This document shows positions 8,916 through 17,020 of a stretch of DNA of 64,000 bases, piece after piece. Every line of letters starts with the position of its first letter. The stretch's first letter is position 1. Below the pieces are notes generated by a model. That model had not been told where the DNA came from. It saw nothing but the letters and a program-made list of their open reading frames with translations, and did not search any database. This DNA comes from Pseudomonas cedrina subsp. cedrina (lineage in GTDB: Bacteria; Pseudomonadota; Gammaproteobacteria; Pseudomonadales; Pseudomonadaceae): contig NZ_MNPW01000017.1 in assembly GCF_001983175.1 (NCBI RefSeq), positions 37,704 through 101,703 of the forward strand, read 5' to 3'. A program made the translations under genes and the position numbers.

Positions 8916-9272
8916 GTGGAAATCTTCAAAGAGTTTACCTTCGAGTCCGCCCACCGCCTGCCCCACGTGCCGGAAGGCCATAAATGCGGGCGCCTGCATG
9001 GGCATTCGTTCAAGGTGGCGATCCACCTCAGCGGTGACCTGGATCCCCATACCGGCTGGATTCGCGACTTTTCGGAGATCAAGGCGATTTTCAAGCCGCT
9101 CTATGAACGTCTCGACCACAACTACCTCAATGACATCCCAGGCCTGGAAAACCCGACCAGCGAAGTGCTGGCCAAGTGGATCTGGAAGGAACTCCAACCC
9201 CTGCTGCCCGAGCTCAGTGCGATTCGCATCCACGAGACCTGCACCAGCGGCTGCATCTACCGCGGCGAGTAA
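8916..9272 (+). CDS. queD: 6-carboxy-5,6,7,8-tetrahydropterin synthase
   Basis: A 118-residue enzyme that converts dihydroneopterin triphosphate to 6-carboxytetrahydropterin, an early step towards queuosine in tRNA. Zinc ligands are His13 (ESAHRL), His28 and His30 (RLHGHSF); the catalytic Cys24 lies in HKCGRLHGH, and the late HETCTSG supplies the conserved Glu. I chose the GTG at 8916 because the protein then starts exactly where QueD proteins do (MEIFKEFTFESAH); the longer frame upstream would overlap the patatin gene and has no family character. A strong hairpin terminator follows 13 bases after the stop. Confidence 0.93.
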   Translation: MEIFKEFTFESAHRLPHVPEGHKCGRLHGHSFKVAIHLSGDLDPHTGWIRDFSEIKAIFKPLYERLDHNYLNDIPGLENPTSEVLAKWIWKELQPLLPELSAIRIHETCTSGCIYRGE

Positions 9273-9284
9273 GCATGGGATATG

Positions 9285-9312
9285 AAAAAACCACCTGCAC
9301 GGTGGTTTTTTT
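9285..9312 (+). terminator. Rho-independent terminator after queD
   Basis: AAAAAACCACC, a four-base loop, then GGTGGTTTTTTT: a perfect stem followed by a T run, placed just after the queD stop. The symmetrical A/T tracts could allow some activity on the other strand too, but no gene reads into it from that side. Confidence 0.92.
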
Positions 9313-9519
9313 GTGCCTGTTCGACTGATCCAATTTGTATCACCGCTGCACCGCTTTCGTGCCCGATTGGGCACTGCGAACATCTTCTCCAGCGTTCCCC
9401 CCCTGTTTGGCTATAAATACTGTGCACAGTGCACAACGCCCACCGTGCGCCCGTCACTGCTTGCCGCTTTGGCACGCGCGGTGCAACGGCCTGCGTCACT
9501 CATTCAGGGAGCAAGGCAC

Positions 9520-10788
9520 ATGACGCAGCAAGAACCGGGCAACGATTACCCCTTAAGCGAAGTCCCGATGCATGCGCGCAAGGGCCTGGCATCGACCGCC
9601 ATGGTGCTGCTGGGCTTTACCTTTTTTACCGCGACCATGTTTGCCGGCGGCAAGCTGGGCGTGGCCTTCAGTTTTACCGACATGCTCGGTGTCGTGGCCT
9701 TGGGTAACCTGCTGCTGGGGATCTACGCCGCAGGCCTGGGTTATATCGCGTTCAAGAGCGGGCTTAATTCGGTATTGATGGGGCGCTTCTGCTTTGGCGA
9801 AGTGGGCAGCAAGCTCAGTGATTTGATCCTGGGCTTCACCCAGATCGGCTGGTACGCCTGGGGCACCGCCACTGCCGCCGTGGTGCTGGGCAAGTATTTC
9901 GAGTTGAGCCAGGGCAGCGTGCTGGCGCTGATGGTGGTGTTTGGCCTGGTGTTCTGCGCCACGGCCTATATTGGTTATCGCGGGCTGGAGATCCTGTCCT
10001 ACATCGCGGTGCCGGCCATGGGCATCCTGCTGTTTCTATCGATGTGGGTGGCCACGGTGAAAGTCGGCGGCCTGGATGGATTGCTGGCAGTGGTGCCGAC
10101 CGGTGAGCTGGATTTGTCCACGGCCATTACCTTGGTGTTCGGCACGTTTGTCAGCGGTGCGACCCAGGCCACCAACTGGACGCGATTTTCACGCTCGGCC
10201 AAGGTGGCGGTGTTGGCCAGCCTGATCGGTTTCTTTATCGGCAACGGCTTGATGGTGCTGATCGGGGCCTATGGTGCCATCGTTTATCAACAGCCGGACG
10301 TGGTCGAAGTCTTGCTGCTGCAAGGCTTCGCCATGGCAGCGATGGCCATGCTGCTGCTCAATATCTGGAGTACCCAGGACAACACCATCTACAACTTCGC
10401 GGTAGCCGGTTGCAACCTGCTGCGCACCAAGCGCCGCAAAACGGTGACCCTGGCCGGTGCCGTGATCGGGACCCTGCTGGCGTTGCTCGGCATGTATGAC
10501 CTGCTGGTGCCGTATCTGATTCTGCTCGGCACGGTGATCCCACCGATTGGCGGGGTGATCATGGCGGACTTTTTCTATCGCTACCGCGGCCGCTATCCGC
10601 GCCTGGCCGACGCGCGCCTGCCGGCGTTCAACTGGCCAGGGCTGGTGGCCTATGCCGTGGGCACGGTGCTGGCGTTCAACTCACCCTGGGTCGCGCCGTT
10701 GGTGGGGATCGTTGTCGCGTCGTTGACCTACATCGCGCTCACCGCCGTACTACGGGTGCGTGTGCCCTTGGCTGACGCCCGGGCATGA
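9520..10788 (+). CDS. codB: Cytosine permease
   Basis: A 422-residue, twelve-helix transporter of the NCS1 (nucleobase:cation symporter 1) family, expected to take up cytosine. Recognisable regions include GLASTAMVLLGFTF at the first helix, GRFCFGEVGSKL, and GATQATNWTRFSR. The ATG at 9520 follows AGGGAGCAAGG and gives a hydrophilic N-terminus of family length; an upstream in-frame extension to 9313 would start inside the queD terminator and is rejected. It is the first gene of an operon with a PucR-type regulator (four-base overlap) and codA, which fixes its role in pyrimidine salvage. Confidence 0.92.
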   Translation: MTQQEPGNDYPLSEVPMHARKGLASTAMVLLGFTFFTATMFAGGKLGVAFSFTDMLGVVALGNLLLGIYAAGLGYIAFKSGLNSVLMGRFCFGEVGSKLSDLILGFTQIGWYAWGTATAAVVLGKYFELSQGSVLALMVVFGLVFCATAYIGYRGLEILSYIAVPAMGILLFLSMWVATVKVGGLDGLLAVVPTGELDLSTAITLVFGTFVSGATQATNWTRFSRSAKVAVLASLIGFFIGNGLMVLIGAYGAIVYQQPDVVEVLLLQGFAMAAMAMLLLNIWSTQDNTIYNFAVAGCNLLRTKRRKTVTLAGAVIGTLLALLGMYDLLVPYLILLGTVIPPIGGVIMADFFYRYRGRYPRLADARLPAFNWPGLVAYAVGTVLAFNSPWVAPLVGIVVASLTYIALTAVLRVRVPLADARA

Positions 10789-11990
10789 GCCTGACCGTCG
10801 CCGACGTGCTGGCCCTGCCAGGCCTGGAATCCCTGCGCCTGCGCGCGGGTGAGACGGGCCTGGACAATGGCGTGCGCTGGCCCTATGTGGCCGAAAACAG
10901 CGGGATCGCCGAGTGGGTGCTGGGCGGCGAGCTGGTGTTCGTCACCGGGATCAATCACCCGCGTGACGAAGCCAACTTACTGCAATTGCTTGAAGAGGCC
11001 TGCGAACGTCAGGTTGCAGGTTTGGTGGTGCTGACCGGGCCTGCCTATATCCAGGCGATTCCCCAGCGTTTACTAGCTGCCGCCGAAGCCGCCGGCATGC
11101 CGCTGATCGAGCAGCCTTACTCGCTGAAAATGGTGCTGGTGACCCAGGCGATTGGTTCGGCGCTGATCCAGTCCGAACAACTGGGGCGCTCACGGCATGA
11201 CGTGCTGGAGCGCTTGCTGGCCGGCGATTACCAATCCCTGGATCTGCTGCTGCACCGGGCCGCGCAGTTGGGCATGCCGTTGGCCGGGTCCTGGCAGGTG
11301 GTTCAATTGCAGCTGGAGGGCAGTGAGCTGCTGTTTGCCCAAGGTGCGGCGGCGTCTGTCGAGGCGCACTTGGCCCGGCAACACGACGGCATCAGCCGCC
11401 GATTGCGTCAACTCTCGGCAGGCGTGCCGGTCCATGGCCGAGCCGGGCAATGGACGCTGCTGCTGCCTGCGCCGGATGCCGTCGCCGCGCAGGCCAACCG
11501 CCAACAATTGGCCGATTGGCTCAAACCGCTGAACCTGCGCCTGGCGCCACTGAAACTGTTCGTCGGCCTGAGCGCCGCGGCTCATCCACCGGCACGCCTG
11601 GTCCAGGCGCAGGATGAAGCCCGTCAGGCGCTCGCCGCTGCGCGACGCTTCAGCGAGCGGGCCGGGTTGTGCGTGTACGACGAACTGGGCGTGCTCAAAT
11701 TGCTCAGCGGTGTCCGTGATCGCGCCCTGCTCGACCAATTTTTGAACGAACGCCTCGGCCCATTGCTGCGCCACGACGCGCACCATGGCCCCAGCCTGAT
11801 GCCCACCCTGCAAGCCTGGTTTCACGAGAATGGTAACCTGGTGGCCGCCGCCCAGCGGCTGGCCGTGCATCGCAACACCTTGACCCACCGCGTCCAGCGC
11901 ATCGAGGCCCTGTGCGGGCTGACGCTGGATAATGCTAATGATCGCCTGGACATCGGCATTGCGCTGATGATCTGGCGACTGTCTGCCTGA
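10785..11990 (+). CDS. PucR-family transcriptional regulator of the cytosine operon
   Basis: A 401-residue regulator with an N-terminal PucR domain (starts TVADVLALPGLESLRLRAGE), a middle GGDEF-like segment without catalytic residues, and a C-terminal helix-turn-helix of the HTH_30 type (NLVAAAQRLAVHRNTLTHR). PucR proteins usually control purine or pyrimidine catabolism. It is translationally coupled to codB (ATGAG overlap) and lies 27 bases before codA, so its probable targets are these same genes and its effector may be cytosine or a related base. The insertion of the regulator gene between transporter and enzyme genes is less common than codBA alone. Confidence 0.88.
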   Translation: MSLTVADVLALPGLESLRLRAGETGLDNGVRWPYVAENSGIAEWVLGGELVFVTGINHPRDEANLLQLLEEACERQVAGLVVLTGPAYIQAIPQRLLAAAEAAGMPLIEQPYSLKMVLVTQAIGSALIQSEQLGRSRHDVLERLLAGDYQSLDLLLHRAAQLGMPLAGSWQVVQLQLEGSELLFAQGAAASVEAHLARQHDGISRRLRQLSAGVPVHGRAGQWTLLLPAPDAVAAQANRQQLADWLKPLNLRLAPLKLFVGLSAAAHPPARLVQAQDEARQALAAARRFSERAGLCVYDELGVLKLLSGVRDRALLDQFLNERLGPLLRHDAHHGPSLMPTLQAWFHENGNLVAAAQRLAVHRNTLTHRVQRIEALCGLTLDNANDRLDIGIALMIWRLSA

Positions 11991-12017
11991 TTGTCTTTAG
12001 CCAAGAGGAACTTGCCC

Positions 12018-13253
12018 ATGCACATCATCAACGCCCGCCTGCGCAACCGTGAAGGCCTGCATGATCTGCACCTGGAACATGGCCGGATCGCCAGCATCAC
12101 GCCGCAATCGCGGCCACCGACTGCCGCAGCCGACGACCTGGACGCCGCCGGTAACCTGGTGATCCCACCCTTCGTCGAGCCGCATATCCATCTCGACGCC
12201 ACGCTGACCGCCGGCGAGCCACGCTGGAACATGAGCGGCACCCTGTTCGAAGGCATCGAATGCTGGGGCGAACGCAAAGCCACCATCACCCAGGAAGACA
12301 CCAAGACCCGCGCCAGGAAGACCATCCAGGCCCTCGCCGCCCACGGTATCCAGCATGTGCGCACCCACGTCGACGTCACCGACCCGGACCTCACGGCACT
12401 CAAGGCCATGCTCAAGGTGCGCGAAGAAACCACCCACCTGATCGACCTGCAAATCGTCGCATTCCCCCAGGAAGGTATCGAGTCGTACCGCAATGGCCGC
12501 GAACTGATGGAAGAAGCCATTCGCCTGGGCGCCGACGTGATCGGTGGTATCCCCCACTTTGAGTACACCCGCGACCAAGGCGTGAGCTCGGTGAAGTTCC
12601 TGATGGACCTGGCCGAACGTACCGGTTGCCTGGTGGACGTGCATTGCGACGAAACCGACGACCCGCACTCGCGCTTTCTTGAAGTCCTGGCCGAAGAAGC
12701 CCGCAGCCGCGACATGGGCGAGCGCGTCACCGCCAGCCACACCACGGCCATGGGCTCCTACGACAATGCCTACTGCGCCAAACTCTTCCGCCTGCTGGGG
12801 CATTCGGGTATCAGCTTTGTCTCCTGCCCCACCGAAAGCATTCACCTGCAAGGCCGCTTCGACACCTTCCCGAAACGCCGCGGCGTCACCCGGGTCAACG
12901 AACTGCTGGAGGCCGGCATGAACGTGTGCTTCGGCCAGGACTCCATCGTCGACCCCTGGTACCCCCTGGGCAATGGCAACATCCTGCGGGTGCTCGAAGC
13001 CGGTTTGCACATTTGCCATATGCTCGGCTACCGCAACCTGCAGAACGCCCTCGACCTGGTGACCGACAACAGTGCCAAGGCCATGGCCCTGGGTGAGCGC
13101 TACGGCCTGGAACCGGGACGGCCGGCGAACCTGTTGATCCTCTCGGCGGACAGCGACTACGAGGTCATCCGCAGCCAGGGCTTGCCGCTGTACTCGATCC
13201 GCAACGGCAACGTGTTGATGAAGCGTCAGCCCGCGCAGGTGGAGTTCATGTAA
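12018..13253 (+). CDS. codA: Cytosine deaminase
   Basis: A 411-residue amidohydrolase that deaminates cytosine to uracil plus ammonia in the cytoplasm. Metal-site residues fit the CodA family: His56 and His58 (EPHIHLDAT), the HCDE motif, the His of ASHTTAM and the Asp of FGQDSIVDPW. Length is close to that of the E. coli enzyme. ATG 12018 is preceded by AAGAGGAA and gives the usual N-terminus; a frame extended upstream to 11991 would begin at a non-ATG codon right after the regulator stop. It ends eight bases from the convergent lipase gene, leaving no room for a dedicated terminator. Confidence 0.94.
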   Translation: MHIINARLRNREGLHDLHLEHGRIASITPQSRPPTAAADDLDAAGNLVIPPFVEPHIHLDATLTAGEPRWNMSGTLFEGIECWGERKATITQEDTKTRARKTIQALAAHGIQHVRTHVDVTDPDLTALKAMLKVREETTHLIDLQIVAFPQEGIESYRNGRELMEEAIRLGADVIGGIPHFEYTRDQGVSSVKFLMDLAERTGCLVDVHCDETDDPHSRFLEVLAEEARSRDMGERVTASHTTAMGSYDNAYCAKLFRLLGHSGISFVSCPTESIHLQGRFDTFPKRRGVTRVNELLEAGMNVCFGQDSIVDPWYPLGNGNILRVLEAGLHICHMLGYRNLQNALDLVTDNSAKAMALGERYGLEPGRPANLLILSADSDYEVIRSQGLPLYSIRNGNVLMKRQPAQVEFM

Positions 13254-13261
13254 AGCCTGGG

Positions 13262-15412
13262 TCATACGATCGAATCGATATCCAGCGTCTGCGCCCTCCC
13301 CCATTCGTCGTTCATGGCGGGAGGAATACTGGCGACTTGCGACAGCTCACGGTTTTCACGGTGGCTGAACCAGCGCTTGAGGCTGGGCTGCAAGTGGGCG
13401 CCGTGGGCGTGGCTGCCGTAGACATCACGGGCTTCAAGCCGGCGCCAGCGCAGGGTTGCGAGGCGCTCGCGACTGGTGTGCAAGCGATCGATCTCGCTGT
13501 TCAAGGCGTCGTTGTGCTCATAGCCACGGTCGTTGGCGGGGCGCAGACGGGCGAGTTCGCGGCGCTTGTTGCGCAGTTGCTGGCGCATGTCCTCGAGTGC
13601 TTGGTCGAGCAACTCGAACTCTCTTGGCGTTACCAAGGGGCCGCCGCTTTCCTGGCTTTGTTGCCAGCGACGCAGCGTCGCCCAGGCAGCCGGGATGTAG
13701 CTGGCGGTCATGAAGTGCTGATTGGCCTGGAACAGCTGTTTGAGCAGGTTATCGCGGCCGGGCATGTCACCGTGGAGTTGCAACGCTCGGTTGCAGCCGG
13801 CCTCCTGGATGGATTCACAACCGGGCTTCCAAAGAACCGATGAACGCGTGCCATCCGCCAGCATGATCGGCATGAAGTGTTGTTGTTCGCCATGGTGCTG
13901 GTAGGGGTTGCCGCCCAACCGTACCAGGCCGGCGGCGAACAACAGGCCGCCCGGTGCGGGAGCGCTGAACAGTGTGACGGCGCCAGGAACCCAGAGTTTG
14001 GCGGTGGTGTTCATCCACGGGGCTGGAACACTGGGGACCGGATCGTTGTGATTGACGATGCGGTGGTGGACCAGGGTGGAGGCGCCTGCGGTGAATTCCG
14101 CGTCGGCGGCGCGGGGGGCGCCGTAGGTGTAGAGGAGGATGTTGTAGTTGCCCTCCGTTGCTCGACGCAGGCCTTCGGCGAGAAGCAAAGCAATTGCGCC
14201 CCCAAGGCTATGACCGCAAATGATTACTCGTTGATCGGTGTGAAATTGGTCGAGATAGCGCAATACGAAATCGCGCATCGCACGATAAGCCTGATAAAAA
14301 CCTTCGTGTGCCTTGCCTACGCCTTCAGCGAAAGCTACCTGGTGAGCATTTGCATCCCGCAGCCCATCAGCGGCACTGGCGGTGCCACGTACCGCAATCA
14401 GGATCACCTCCTCGTGATGGCTGATAAAAGCCTGAGTATCGGTACCAAACTCTTTATCGTCGAAAAAGTGCAGCCGCGCCGGGTGCTCTTGCTTCTCGCC
14501 CAGCTCCGGTCGGTTTTGTGGATACATCACAGGATCGAAGGGCAGAATTTCGAAGCGTCGAGAGTATGACACCTCCTCATAAAGGGGGTAGAAGCGCTGC
14601 TGTTGTTCTGCATCGACTCGCCAGGCTTCGTGATAACCCGAGAGCTTTTCAGCGAAAAGGTGCCCGACGCTGGGATCAAGCGGGAAGCGAACTTCGTTTT
14701 GGGGCTTTTGGGGTGGCTCCTGGCCGAAGCTGCAATAACTCAAGGAGGCCATCAACGCCAGTTGATAAAGATTCAACGCACAGAACCCGTCTTCCGTTGA
14801 AAGCAATGGCCGCAGGGCTCGTAGCGGCCTAACCTCCAGAACAGTGTGGCAATTGGGAAATAACATCACCCCCGCCAACGTCGGCTGCGGCGGACTAAAT
14901 CCCAGGGTTGCCATCATTTCTAATGCATGCCGTTGGGGCTGATGAGTTCGCGGTTCAATCGGCGGTAAGTGCGCGACATGGCGGACCAAATCTCGTACTT
15001 CAACTTGATAGAACCGGTTGGCCGTTTGCTGAGCTCGACTCCCTTCGGTGCACCGACCGTCAGAGCCAGCAAACCGAGTCTGCTCAGCCCGAACTTGAAG
15101 CTCGGTGATAGGGAGCTTGTAAGTGGGGCGCACCATCAGCCGCTGATAAGGCTGCTCTGTTCCTGAATACAATTCGTCAAAAACCAGCACCACAGGTCCG
15201 CAGTAAATATTTTGTAGCTTGGCAAACCCTTCTCCATTCAGCCTGCCTTTGTACTGCTGCCCTGCGCTATCGTGGACGGTGTAGGGCAGACCACCGTATG
15301 CCGCTCCAACGCCCAGCTCATCGACCAGGCAAAAGCTCACCCAATGCCCTCGCAATGAGCAGGCCGGTTTGCTATCACTGAAAAAAGATTGCTTCCGTGC
15401 ATCCAGCTTCAT
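13262..15412 (-). CDS. Class-3 lipase, probable type VI secretion effector
   Basis: A 716-residue protein. The central part is a class-3 lipase (alpha/beta hydrolase): VRGTAS at about 341, nucleophile elbow GHSLGG with Ser402, likely catalytic Asp457 in NHNDPVPS, and a His in YQHHGEQQH (506-512). The first 150 residues form a separate Cys-containing domain, and residues 590-660 look like a coiled coil (Arg/Glu/Leu-rich). There is no signal peptide. It is the last gene after vgrG, a DUF4123 adaptor and a lipoprotein, the standard layout for a VgrG-delivered phospholipase (Tle-type) effector, so it probably attacks membranes of neighbouring cells. Which Tle family it belongs to, if any, I cannot say. 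AAGGAG precedes the ATG. Confidence 0.85.
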   Translation of the reverse strand: MKLDARKQSFFSDSKPACSLRGHWVSFCLVDELGVGAAYGGLPYTVHDSAGQQYKGRLNGEGFAKLQNIYCGPVVLVFDELYSGTEQPYQRLMVRPTYKLPITELQVRAEQTRFAGSDGRCTEGSRAQQTANRFYQVEVRDLVRHVAHLPPIEPRTHQPQRHALEMMATLGFSPPQPTLAGVMLFPNCHTVLEVRPLRALRPLLSTEDGFCALNLYQLALMASLSYCSFGQEPPQKPQNEVRFPLDPSVGHLFAEKLSGYHEAWRVDAEQQQRFYPLYEEVSYSRRFEILPFDPVMYPQNRPELGEKQEHPARLHFFDDKEFGTDTQAFISHHEEVILIAVRGTASAADGLRDANAHQVAFAEGVGKAHEGFYQAYRAMRDFVLRYLDQFHTDQRVIICGHSLGGAIALLLAEGLRRATEGNYNILLYTYGAPRAADAEFTAGASTLVHHRIVNHNDPVPSVPAPWMNTTAKLWVPGAVTLFSAPAPGGLLFAAGLVRLGGNPYQHHGEQQHFMPIMLADGTRSSVLWKPGCESIQEAGCNRALQLHGDMPGRDNLLKQLFQANQHFMTASYIPAAWATLRRWQQSQESGGPLVTPREFELLDQALEDMRQQLRNKRRELARLRPANDRGYEHNDALNSEIDRLHTSRERLATLRWRRLEARDVYGSHAHGAHLQPSLKRWFSHRENRELSQVASIPPAMNDEWGRAQTLDIDSIV

Positions 15413-15426
15413 GAACTTGCTCCTTG

Positions 15427-16191
15427 TTATTTACACGATGGATAAACATCACATACGCGACCATCCGGCATTTTTATGGGTTTGAAGTCGGAGGTATTGC
15501 CGTTACAAAACGCATCAAGGTCTTCAAAACTTCTACCTCTACAACGCCTCCAGCCGCCTGGTACGACTACCCAGTTATCACCAACAGCCGGTTCTTCCTT
15601 ATCAATTACAGTCAGTGCAATCCTGAGTGTTTTCTCTGTTAACTGATCTCGATGCACAAACCTTGGCGATTGATCCGCTGCATCCAAAGAACCGCATGTA
15701 AGAATTTTCCTGATCGCGTGCTGCGGCCCTACAGTTCGAAACAACCACTGACACCGCCCGCGCAGTTCATGAACACCCGTTTCTGGCATTCCGGATACCT
15801 CAGCACGCGAAGGATCTCGAATCGAGAAACCTGCAATATCTCCCCCAACGTCCGTATCTCGTTTTCCCCACTTCGCATAAATATCAAACTCCACACTCCG
15901 CAAAACCGTAGGGCAACCTTCAATCACCTCAGTCAGCGGCAACTCAAAACTCACTCGCTCAGCCACAGGCTTGTAACGCGCAATAAAAATTTTCCGCTCC
16001 GGTCTCTTGCCTCGACGCCTCGGCAACGTACAGGTTTGTCTCGTCGCGGGACCGTAGTAGGCGGCGCCGATAAAGCGAAATTCCGCTGGCAGATCCACCT
16101 CCAATGTGAAGCTATCAACCGGCTTTCCCGCACATCCCGCCAGGCCCGCCATCCCCAGCACAATCAACACGCCAAACCATCTTTTACTCAT
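15427..16191 (-). CDS. Lipoprotein, candidate immunity protein to the adjacent lipase
   Basis: A 254-residue predicted lipoprotein: positively charged start (MSKRW), hydrophobic stretch and lipobox LAGC at Cys20. The mature part has about ten cysteines and no domain I recognise. It lies between the DUF4123 adaptor (eight-base overlap) and the lipase gene (14-base gap). Periplasmic lipoproteins next to Tle lipases commonly neutralise them, so immunity is the best inference; the sequence alone does not prove it. Base composition is lower in GC than flanking genes in its downstream half, which suits a rapidly evolving immunity gene. Confidence 0.65.
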   Translation of the reverse strand: MSKRWFGVLIVLGMAGLAGCAGKPVDSFTLEVDLPAEFRFIGAAYYGPATRQTCTLPRRRGKRPERKIFIARYKPVAERVSFELPLTEVIEGCPTVLRSVEFDIYAKWGKRDTDVGGDIAGFSIRDPSRAEVSGMPETGVHELRGRCQWLFRTVGPQHAIRKILTCGSLDAADQSPRFVHRDQLTEKTLRIALTVIDKEEPAVGDNWVVVPGGWRRCRGRSFEDLDAFCNGNTSDFKPIKMPDGRVCDVYPSCK

Positions 16192-17020
16192 CCCTTTTCC
16201 CCATCAACTTCCACTGCTCCAGCACCCGCTGAAAGTGATCCTGGGGTGCTTCTTCCTCTTTCGGTTGCCACCGTATGAAGCTGTTTCCCGTGGCCTCCTC
16301 CAACCTGCGCACCACCAAAAACTCCAGTTGCTCCGGCGCCCGCCATTGCCAGGCGCGCGCCTGCTCCAACACCTGGGTCAGCCAGACCCTCGGGTCCTGG
16401 AACTCCACCAGTGCCACCAGGTCTTCGCTGTGTTCGGCCAACAGATAACGCAGGATGTTGGCGTGCAGGATGGCTTCGGCATTCGGGTTTGGCGCGCTCA
16501 GCCAAGGGGCGGGGTCAGGCACCGGATACTCGTCGGGCGCCGGGTTGTCGTCGCAATGCCAACGGTCGTCGTGCCAGTAACAGACGCTGATCAATGGCCC
16601 GAGAAAGAGTGGGCAATGGTCCCGGTCGAGGTAGGCCAGCGCGCGCGCCAGGGTGCGGTTATCGTGAAAGCGGTACAGCGATTGCTCGCCTGGCGCCCCC
16701 ACCAGCAGGCGGTCGCGCCAGTGCCGAGCCACGGCAGCCAGGTCCTCGCTGGGCAGGCTGCCCAGCCAGCCCCAGTTCGTCCCGGGTTGGTGCAGGAGGT
16801 TGAGCAGCGCGGGCTCGTTCATCCGTTCCAGCAGCAGGATAACGGGGCCTTGCGCCGCCAATTCCGCCAGGGCGGTCTCGGCGTAGAGGCTGCGATACCC
16901 TGACACATCGCGCGCCGCGAGCAGCGGCTGAAGAGCTTCATGCTGCCCCTCAAGGATCAAGCACAGTCGCCGCCCCGCCTGCTGCTGTTGATCCATCCAT
17001 CGGCCTGGCATGTTCTGCAT
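16184..17020 (-). CDS. DUF4123 type VI effector adaptor (Tap/TEC family)
   Basis: A 278-residue cytoplasmic protein of the DUF4123 type, with characteristic stretches LCLILEGQ near the N-terminus, LYRFHDNRTLARAL near residue 155 and the acidic, Trp-rich middle. DUF4123 proteins load a specific effector onto VgrG. The gene begins as ATGA over the vgrG stop and overlaps the lipoprotein gene by eight bases, which ties it to the vgrG upstream and to the lipase downstream. A second Met three codons on could be the true start. Role inferred from family and context. Confidence 0.82.
   Translation of the reverse strand: MQNMPGRWMDQQQQAGRRLCLILEGQHEALQPLLAARDVSGYRSLYAETALAELAAQGPVILLLERMNEPALLNLLHQPGTNWGWLGSLPSEDLAAVARHWRDRLLVGAPGEQSLYRFHDNRTLARALAYLDRDHCPLFLGPLISVCYWHDDRWHCDDNPAPDEYPVPDPAPWLSAPNPNAEAILHANILRYLLAEHSEDLVALVEFQDPRVWLTQVLEQARAWQWRAPEQLEFLVVRRLEEATGNSFIRWQPKEEEAPQDHFQRVLEQWKLMGKRDE

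Noticed and set aside
9313..9519. N-terminal extension of codB
   Set aside because: It would begin right at the queD terminator, add 69 residues without family similarity, and ignore the good ribosome site before 9520.
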